Notes under the pieces: generated by a model
Databases searched by the model: none
The model's input: the letters and a program-made list of their open reading frames with translations, nothing else
What the model was told of the DNA's origin: nothing
Origin: JBGTCY01 sp041748615
Lineage (GTDB): Bacteria > Bacteroidota > Bacteroidia > Chitinophagales > CAIOSU01
Direction: 5' to 3'
Assembly: GCA_041748615.1 (NCBI GenBank)
Contig: JBGTCY010000198.1
Coordinates: 1 to 11,449, forward strand
DNA: 11,449 bases
Program-made: the position numbers and the translations under genes
Shown here: piece by piece, positions 1 to 5,197 of the stretch
Numbering within the stretch: the stretch's first letter is position 1
How the letters are laid out: each line of letters starts with the position of its first letter

Positions 1-204
1 CATTTGCACAATGAGCAACTGCTGAGCGCAATCCAAAAACGGTGTTCATTCGAATCCGGTGAACTTCGCTGCATCATGGTGGAATCACAACCGCTTTTTC
101 ATGACTACATGGAATGGCGGATTGTTGACGCGAAAGACGGAGAGTTGGAAAAGGGGCGGGTCAGTATAAAAGCTTTGAGGGATTTACAGCCGTATGGGGG
201 GTGA
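1..204 (+). CDS. C-terminal fragment of an unrecognised protein (5' end outside window)
   Basis: The frame is open from the first base to a TGA at 202-204 and gives 67 residues. It has no convincing start inside the window (a TTG at 4 is the only early candidate), so this is probably the 3' end of a longer gene entering from the left. The product is soluble-looking and mixed-charge, with an acidic stretch near 'DAKDGELEKGR', and ends in 'QPYGG'. I see no membrane segment, signal peptide, Cys/His cluster or family motif. It lies 116 bp upstream of the toxin-antitoxin remnant with no shared operon signal. Function is unknown. It could also be a short, non-functional open frame. Confidence 0.4.
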   Translation, partial: HLHNEQLLSAIQKRCSFESGELRCIMVESQPLFHDYMEWRIVDAKDGELEKGRVSIKALRDLQPYGG

Positions 205-271
205 TTTCGCTGATTAGCCATAGATAGTCAGAAGTTCATTCGTATCATGTAACACCGAAGAAGTTTTTTTT

Positions 272-296
272 AAAAGTTCACTTTATGTGAACTTTT
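272..296. promoter_or_regulatory. Perfect palindrome, likely HigA operator
   Basis: AAAAGTTCAC and its exact reverse complement GTGAACTTTT are separated by 5 bases (TTTAT), ending 24 bp before the higB start codon. HigA-type antitoxins have a helix-turn-helix and commonly repress their own operon through such palindromes. A weak -7-like element (AACTTTTG, one mismatch to TAnnTTTG, 290-297) overlaps the right arm, so a bound protein would block transcription. Similar half-sites (AAGTTCA or GAGTTCA) occur near 232-238 and 325-331. The palindrome is directly visible. Its role is inferred from position. Confidence 0.55.
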
Positions 297-320
297 GAGT
301 ATCATTGTCCGTATATTCGC

Positions 321-653
321 ATGAGAGTTCATTTAATCAAGAAGAAAACCATTGAGTAATTCATTGCCGGCAACGCACAAAGCCGAACACCATTGGCGCT
401 TTGGCTTGCAGTGTTGAAAGTAACGGATTGGGAGGAGCCGGGTGATATTCTAAAAACATTTGGCTCGGCAGATTTGCTCGGCAAAGGCAGCAACAGGGTG
501 GTTTTTAATATTGGAGGAAACAACTATCGCATGATTTGCAAATACTGGTTTGGAAAAACAAAGGCGCATCTGTACATCAAATGGCTCGGAACACACGCGG
601 AATAGGATACGCTTTGCAGCGAGAGCAAACAGTATTCAATTGAGAACTACTAA
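321..653 (+). pseudogene. higB: HigB-family mRNA-interferase toxin, broken by two in-frame stops
   Basis: Starting at the ATG at 321, one frame encodes a full-length HigB-type toxin of 110 codons (Pfam HigB_toxin-like), ending at TAA 651-653. Family hallmarks are visible: an N-terminal 'MRVHLIKKKTIE', 'NAQSR', a central 'NRVVFNIGGNNYRMI', 'KYWFGKTKAHLYIKW' and 'LGTHAE'. HigB toxins are RelE-fold endoribonucleases that cut ribosome-bound mRNA. Codon 13 is TAA (357-359), and codon 95 is TAG (603-605), where relatives have Tyr after 'THAE'. No frameshift separates the pieces, so homology reads straight through both stops. The longest uninterrupted piece (393-605, from TTG) lacks the N-terminal strand/helix and the C-terminal tail. 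The toxin is therefore probably dead. Readthrough or sequencing error are alternatives, the latter unlikely at two sites. It ends 11 bp before higA. Confidence 0.8.
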
Positions 654-664
654 ATACATCTGAA

Positions 665-1096
665 ATGGAAACATTAAAATACAGCGTCATCAAAACTGAA
701 ACCCAATACAACAAGTATTGTCGGATGCTGGAAGAACTGCTTGACAACGGTTCCAAAAGCAAAACCGTTCAGGATGAAATTGACCTGCTCACCTTGCTCA
801 TTGAAAAATATGATGAGCAACACAACACCATTGACGAAACGATTGACCCGATAGAGTTGCTCCTGCACCTGATGCAGGAAAACAACATGAAATCCGTTGA
901 CCTCGCCCGTCTTTTAGGCGTGAGCAAAGGATTGGTTTCTGATATTCTGAATTACAAAAAAGGATTGAGCAAAGAAAACATCCGCAAACTCTCCGAGCGT
1001 TTCAAACTCTCGCAGGAAACCTTCAACCGCACCTATCAATTATACTCACCCTCCTCAACTCGGCTTAGCAGCAGGAAAAGGTTAATTAGAATCTGA
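665..1096 (+). CDS. higA: HigA-family antitoxin / HTH transcriptional regulator
   Basis: The 143-residue product matches the COG5499-type HigA antitoxin: a helical, acidic N-terminal half (about 1-70, including 'LLTLLIEKYDEQH') and an XRE-like helix-turn-helix at about 75-118 with 'MKSVDLARLLGVSKGLVSDI' followed by 'KKGLSKENIRKLSERF'. It starts 11 bp after the end of the toxin frame, the usual toxin-first order. HigA proteins neutralise HigB by binding it and repress the operon, probably here through the palindrome at 272-296. Family members usually continue 'FNRPYKL' and a further 15-20 residues. Here the motif reads 'FNRTYQL', and the last 14 residues, basic and Ser/Arg-rich, look unlike the family, so the tail may have drifted or been frameshifted. 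With the toxin broken, this is probably an orphan antitoxin or a plain repressor. Confidence 0.85.
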   Translation: METLKYSVIKTETQYNKYCRMLEELLDNGSKSKTVQDEIDLLTLLIEKYDEQHNTIDETIDPIELLLHLMQENNMKSVDLARLLGVSKGLVSDILNYKKGLSKENIRKLSERFKLSQETFNRTYQLYSPSSTRLSSRKRLIRI

Positions 1097-1254
1097 AAAT
1101 CAGTAACACCCCGACCCTGAAATTTACGTCCTCCTGCTGCGCGTGTGTTTCTGATTTCATTTCTGCTCCATGATTTCATTATCCCATCACTCAATCGGCT
1201 TATTATGCTGCTGCCAGCACTGATTGAATTTTTGAGGATTGACTTTCAATAGAG

Positions 1255-1274
1255 AATACCTACCTAAAGGTATT
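1255..1274. promoter_or_regulatory. Dyad overlapping the metal-uptake operon promoter
   Basis: AATACC (1255-1260) and GGTATT (1269-1274) form a 6-bp inverted repeat with an 8-base spacer. Inside it, TACCT-AA-AGGTA (1261-1272) is a second palindrome, offset by 2 bp. The right arm overlaps the -33-like ATTG (1272-1275) of the promoter that faces the DUF4856 gene, which is the position of a repressor operator. The general form ATACC-n-GGTAT recalls dyads bound by Rrf2-family regulators, but that is only a resemblance. It does not look like a Fur box. Confidence 0.4.
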
Positions 1275-1303
1275 GATGGTGATTTTGCATCTCCCTACAT
1301 TTG
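1272..1303 (+). promoter_or_regulatory. Bacteroidota-type promoter for the DUF4856-imelysin-HTTM-TBDT operon
   Basis: TACATTTG at 1296-1303 is an exact match to the Bacteroidota -7 consensus TAnnTTTG. ATTG at 1272-1275 lies 20 bases upstream, within the usual 17-23 spacing for a -33 TTG. Transcription would start near 1309, giving an AT-rich leader of about 64 bases before the ATG at 1373. No other comparably good promoter was found within the cluster, which supports this as the main promoter for the four genes downstream. Confidence 0.6.
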
Positions 1304-1372
1304 CGTTGAAAAATTTAATGGAATCAAGTTTTTAGAGGAAATTCATTTATTAACTAACCCAACTAAATTTAT

Positions 1373-2488
1373 ATGAAAAATAAAACACTCCTCCTACTAT
1401 TTCTTTTTGGTGCATTGTTTTTATCCTGTGAAAAAGAAAAAAATGAACTTCAAATACCGGATAGTTATGATAGCAGTACTTTCGAATCGAACACGATTGA
1501 GGAATACGAGATTAGAGCACAATTGAAAAATTTTAGCGATGAAATGAAAAAAGGCAGGGTCAATGGTGTTACGGTAGATGCGGGTACTTTAAACAACCTT
1601 TATAATGCCGGCAACAAATCTTTATATGCTATCACAATCAGTCAATATCAGCCTCAAATACCTTCGTTACTGAACGAATTGGCGGCAGCCAGTGGTGGCA
1701 CCTATGATGCAACCCTGCCTGTAAGCGGGGAGGGAGGCACTTATGGCGGCAGCAGCAAATATCTTTTTGATGAAAATGGAGTGGAATTGGAACAATTGGT
1801 AGAAAAAGGCTTATTTGGTGCGGCATTATATCATTATGCTTCCTCTCAAATCTTAACGGGAGAGATAAACCAGGCAAAGTTAGACAAGACGCTGGCTCTG
1901 TTTGGCGCTAACCCGAGTTTCGCTAACAGTAATGATGGCACCAAGCACCAAAAACCAGATGTGTTTGGCGCAGTTTACGCAGCAAGAAGAGATGATAATT
2001 CAGGCAATGGGGTTTATTTGACAGTAAAAATGAATTTCATTAAGGCACAGGCTGCTCTTAAAGCGGGCAGCGATTACAATGAAGAAAGAGATGAAGCCAT
2101 CTCGGAAATTTTATTAAACTGGGAAAAGGGACTGGCGGCAACAATTATTAATTATTCTTTTGATGGGATTAATAAACTCTCCGCTACGTCTCCTGATGAT
2201 GCCTCAAGAGCCGGAGCATTGCACTCTTTAAGTGAAAATGTTGGATTCGCTTCCGGTTTGAAATTTGTTGCCCGTAAAAAAATTAAAGACACTACGATTG
2301 ATGCCGTGCTTTCTAAATTGAGATACCCTTATGAAGGTCCGGGTACAATGCATGAATTTGTAAAAAATCCCACTCAAGCGGTAGCAGATCTTCAAGATGT
2401 TATTAATCTATTAAAACAAGAATACGGTTTTACGGACACTGAAATTGAATCTTTCAAGAAAAACTGGATTAGCGAGCAGCAGCGATAA
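1373..2488 (+). CDS. DUF4856-family lipoprotein
   Basis: The 371-residue product has a lipoprotein signal peptide: 'MKNK', a Leu/Phe-rich core, then lipobox 'LFLS' with Cys19 as the lipidated residue. The mature protein starts with a Glu-dense stretch (Glu at 20, 22, 25, 38, 43, 44 and 46). The body resembles DUF4856, a Bacteroidota family of unknown biochemical function that is often encoded beside imelysin genes. Features typical of it are an N-terminal 'YDSSTFE' segment, a Gly/Ser loop near 113-126 (GEGGTYGGSSK), a mostly helical middle, and a C-terminal 'DTEIESFKKNWISEQQR'. It is first in the cluster, 116 bp before the imelysin gene and behind the promoter at 1272-1303. I infer a periplasmic or outer-membrane-anchored accessory in metal uptake. 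Whether it binds metal, a partner lipoprotein or the receptor cannot be read from the sequence. I see no catalytic motif. Confidence 0.75.
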   Translation: MKNKTLLLLFLFGALFLSCEKEKNELQIPDSYDSSTFESNTIEEYEIRAQLKNFSDEMKKGRVNGVTVDAGTLNNLYNAGNKSLYAITISQYQPQIPSLLNELAAASGGTYDATLPVSGEGGTYGGSSKYLFDENGVELEQLVEKGLFGAALYHYASSQILTGEINQAKLDKTLALFGANPSFANSNDGTKHQKPDVFGAVYAARRDDNSGNGVYLTVKMNFIKAQAALKAGSDYNEERDEAISEILLNWEKGLAATIINYSFDGINKLSATSPDDASRAGALHSLSENVGFASGLKFVARKKIKDTTIDAVLSKLRYPYEGPGTMHEFVKNPTQAVADLQDVINLLKQEYGFTDTEIESFKKNWISEQQR

Positions 2489-2507
2489 TTCTTATTTTTT
2501 AATTTTT

Positions 2508-2539
2508 TGCAGTGCCGACTCAACAGGGTCGGCATTGCA
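2508..2539 (+). other. Intergenic stem-loop between DUF4856 and imelysin genes
   Basis: A 12-bp stem (2508-2519 with 2528-2539, core TGCCGAC/GTCGGCA, one G-U pair) closes an 8-base loop 20 bp after the DUF4856 stop codon. The T-rich tract lies before the hairpin rather than after it, so it is not a standard rho-independent terminator. It may protect or process the mRNA 3' end and set the ratio of the first gene to the rest. Confidence 0.5.
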
Positions 2540-2604
2540 GTTAAAGTACTCAAAATTCTTAAACACACATCAATTTAATTATTTAAATATTATATACAAA
2601 GAGC

Positions 2605-3702
2605 ATGAGGCAAAAATCAACATGGATATTTACAGTACTTCTATTTACGCTTTTAGTTTCTTGCGATAAAAACAAGAACAATCATGTAAACAGCTATAAT
2701 AGAAAAGCCATGCTGGAAAACTATGCCGGCAAATTAATCATTCCGGCATACGCTCAATTTCAGGAAAAAGTAAATGCGCTTCAAACAGCTGCTGACCTTT
2801 TTATCCAACAGCCAGACAATCCTACCCTTCAAAATCTTAAAAATACATGGATTGAAGCTGCAAAAGCCTTTCAGTTTTGCAACAGCTTCAATTTTGGACC
2901 TGCTGAATCCATTACAGGAAATTTAACGATGGATGTCGCTACTTTTCCTGTAAACGAGTCGCTTACGGAAAATTATATTTTACAAATATCTGATGCCGGC
3001 TTCAACCCGCTCAACAATTTCTCCCGTGACACCAGAGGTTTGTATGGAATTGAATATCTGATTTACAAAAATGATGCATCACAAACCATCTCCAACTTTG
3101 CTGATGTAAACAGAAAAAATTATTTATCTGCTATCATTAACGATGTTAAAAACCGAACTGACAAAGTAAATGCTGATTGGCTGCAATACAAAACAACATT
3201 TATCAATGCCGATGGAACCGATGCAGGAAGTAGCTCATCCATGCTTTTCAATCAGTTTTTGATTGGATATGAAAATAATAAAAACTTCAAGCTTGGTTTG
3301 CCACTTGGCTTGCGTGCAGGGCAAACATCCACTGCACCTCAAAAGGTAGAAGCCTACTATAGCGGTATCTCAACAGAACTGATTAAGTTGAATTTTGAAA
3401 GTACCATCCAAATTTATTTTGGCAATGACTTTGAAAATCAAGAAGGATTAGGCTTTGATGACTATCTGAAAAACATAGAAGGAGGTGAAGACCTGGTAAA
3501 TGAAACTTTTTTTCAGATGAACAATGTAAAAGATGCCTTCAATAAAATTCCTCAAGGAAATTTATCAGACATTATCCTTGCTGAATTTGAAAAACCAGAA
3601 GCCGCACACACCGAAATGTCAAAATTAACCCGCTTTATAAAAAGCGATATGTCTTCGCTCTTAGGTATTTCCATAACCTTCAGCAGCGGAGATGGTGATT
3701 AA
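2605..3702 (+). CDS. Imelysin-family (M75) lipoprotein, putative iron-uptake component
   Basis: This 365-residue lipoprotein has signal peptide 'MRQKSTWIF...', lipobox 'LLVS' and lipidated Cys20. The imelysin-like fold is recognised from 'WIEAAKAFQFCNSFNFGPAE' near residues 82-101, the metal-site region 'RGLYGIEYLIY' at 144-154, 'LGLPLGLRAG' at about 230-239, and the ending 'LLGISITFSSGDGD', typical of Bacteroidota members. Imelysin-like proteins are two-helical-bundle periplasmic proteins related to EfeO/EfeM and are linked to iron uptake; peptidase activity is doubtful for most. The family motif GxHxxE appears here as G145-L-Y147-G-I-E150, so the His is replaced by Tyr. The gene overlaps the next (HTTM) start by 11 bp if the first ATG is used, implying translational coupling. 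Likely role: capturing iron or another metal ligand at the outer membrane or in the periplasm for the FecA-like receptor two genes downstream. Confidence 0.88.
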   Translation: MRQKSTWIFTVLLFTLLVSCDKNKNNHVNSYNRKAMLENYAGKLIIPAYAQFQEKVNALQTAADLFIQQPDNPTLQNLKNTWIEAAKAFQFCNSFNFGPAESITGNLTMDVATFPVNESLTENYILQISDAGFNPLNNFSRDTRGLYGIEYLIYKNDASQTISNFADVNRKNYLSAIINDVKNRTDKVNADWLQYKTTFINADGTDAGSSSSMLFNQFLIGYENNKNFKLGLPLGLRAGQTSTAPQKVEAYYSGISTELIKLNFESTIQIYFGNDFENQEGLGFDDYLKNIEGGEDLVNETFFQMNNVKDAFNKIPQGNLSDIILAEFEKPEAAHTEMSKLTRFIKSDMSSLLGISITFSSGDGD

Positions 3703-5197
3703 AACCATGTCTGAAATTAAAAACTCAGAGTATATTCATTCTATCTCCGAATTATGTGCCGGCACAACTGCGACAAATAGTTCGGGGACTTCTTTTAAAG
3801 CCAAATCCAATCGAAGACTCTTATCTTTTTTTTCAAAGCAAATCTCTACTCCGGTTCCGATAGAACCATTGGTATTTTTTCGCATCATGTTTGGTTTGAT
3901 GATGCTAATCAGTACTGTGCGTTTCATGGCTTTGGGCTGGATAGATTATCAATATATTGATTCTGTTTTCCACTTCAAATATTTTGGTTTTGAATGGGTA
4001 AAGGTGATGGGACGCACGGGCATGTATGTTCTTTACTCAATGATGGTTGCAGCTTCGTTATTAATCATGTTAGGATTCTTCTATCGGATTGCAATTATCT
4101 TCTTTTTCTTAGCATTTACTTATTGTGAACTGATTGATAAAACTTATTACCTCAATCACTATTATTTCATTTCTATTGTAAGCCTGCTCATGATTTTTTT
4201 ACCTGCGGAAAAAAAATATTCCTTAGATATTACATGGCGAAAAATTTCTTCTTTTGATTTTGTGCCGGCATGGACGATAAATCTTATCAAATTTCAACTA
4301 GGGATAGTTTACTTTTTTGCGGGAATTGCCAAACTGAATCACAACTGGCTGATTGATGCCATGCCTTTAAAAATCTGGCTTCCAGCGCAAAGCCATTTAC
4401 CACTGATTGGCTGGCTTTTTGAAATTTCATGGATGCCCTACGCCTTCAGTTGGGCGGGTGCATTATTCGATTTATCCATCCCATTTATCCTGCTTTCAAG
4501 ATTTTGGTACTTAGGATTTATCGCGATTATTGGCTTCCATACACTAACCGGCCTATTTTTCCAAATCGGCATGTTCCCCATTATCATGATATGCAGTGTA
4601 CCTGTTTTTTTCCCCTCTAAAGTGCATAAAAAAATATTTTCATTTTTCAGATTTAGTCATGCTTTAACTCAAAACAGCATCAACAATACTCTCTCATTCA
4701 AAACACAAACCGGAGGTCAACGTCTTTACTGCTATTCTCCCCTGCTTCTCAAGCCCCTTGCTCTTTTGCTTGTTTTTCATCTAATATTTCAGTTGGCGTT
4801 TCCCTGGCGTTATGTATTGTATCCGGGCAACCTGTATTGGACGGAGGAAGGCTACCGCTTCGGTTGGCGCGTGATGCTGATGGAAAAAGCAGGCTCTGCC
4901 ACATTTTATGTAAAAGATGGCGAAAACGGGAAAGAAGGAATTGTTATCAACTCAGAGTTTCTGAATGAACATCAGGAAAAACAAATGTCAATGCAGCCAG
5001 ATATGATTTTAGAATTTGCGCACTTTTTGGGTAAACATTTCAGAGAGAACGGAATGAAAGACCCGAGCGTACGAGTTGAAGCTTATGTGACGCTGAATGG
5101 CAGCAGAAGCAAATTGCTTGTCAACCCTGAAGTGAATCTTTTAGCCCATCATGATAGTATGAAACCCAAAACCTGGCTGATGCCTTTTGAAAAATGA
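3692..5197 (+). CDS. HTTM / vitamin-K-dependent gamma-carboxylase-like membrane protein
   Basis: The 501-residue product has about eight membrane helices (residues roughly 58-80, 108-128, 131-147, 156-172, 199-214, 245-268, 271-306, 350-372), then a soluble tail of about 130 residues. It aligns by eye with human gamma-glutamyl carboxylase: 'DKTYYLNHYYF' (149-159), 'IVYFFAGIAKLNHNW' (205-219), 'FH' 282-283 with 'IGMFP', and a post-membrane 'YPGNLYWTEEGYRFGWR'. His156 and Lys214 fall on human His160 and Lys218, the residues needed for Glu deprotonation and vitamin K hydroquinone deprotonation. Known family members carboxylate Glu to Gla at the expense of reduced quinone; bacterial HTTM substrates are largely unknown. 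The start may be ATG 3692 or the in-frame ATG 3707, which sits 4 bp after the imelysin stop. It overlaps the receptor gene by 4 bp. I infer action on the periplasmic face, possibly on one of the co-encoded exported proteins. Confidence 0.87.
   Translation: MVIKTMSEIKNSEYIHSISELCAGTTATNSSGTSFKAKSNRRLLSFFSKQISTPVPIEPLVFFRIMFGLMMLISTVRFMALGWIDYQYIDSVFHFKYFGFEWVKVMGRTGMYVLYSMMVAASLLIMLGFFYRIAIIFFFLAFTYCELIDKTYYLNHYYFISIVSLLMIFLPAEKKYSLDITWRKISSFDFVPAWTINLIKFQLGIVYFFAGIAKLNHNWLIDAMPLKIWLPAQSHLPLIGWLFEISWMPYAFSWAGALFDLSIPFILLSRFWYLGFIAIIGFHTLTGLFFQIGMFPIIMICSVPVFFPSKVHKKIFSFFRFSHALTQNSINNTLSFKTQTGGQRLYCYSPLLLKPLALLLVFHLIFQLAFPWRYVLYPGNLYWTEEGYRFGWRVMLMEKAGSATFYVKDGENGKEGIVINSEFLNEHQEKQMSMQPDMILEFAHFLGKHFRENGMKDPSVRVEAYVTLNGSRSKLLVNPEVNLLAHHDSMKPKTWLMPFEK

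Noticed and set aside
321..653. Stop-codon reassignment (TAA/TAG read as an amino acid) as explanation for the toxin stops
   Set aside because: Neighbouring genes end normally at TAA and TGA where their families end, and no other gene in the window has internal stops.
1284..1303. TTTG at 1284-1287 as the -33 element
   Set aside because: It is only 8 bases from TACATTTG. The ATTG at 1272-1275 has the normal 20-base spacing.
2445..2669. 74-codon plus-strand ORF spanning the DUF4856/imelysin junction
   Set aside because: It overlaps the ends of two supported genes in another frame and runs through the intergenic stem-loop. No motif is visible.
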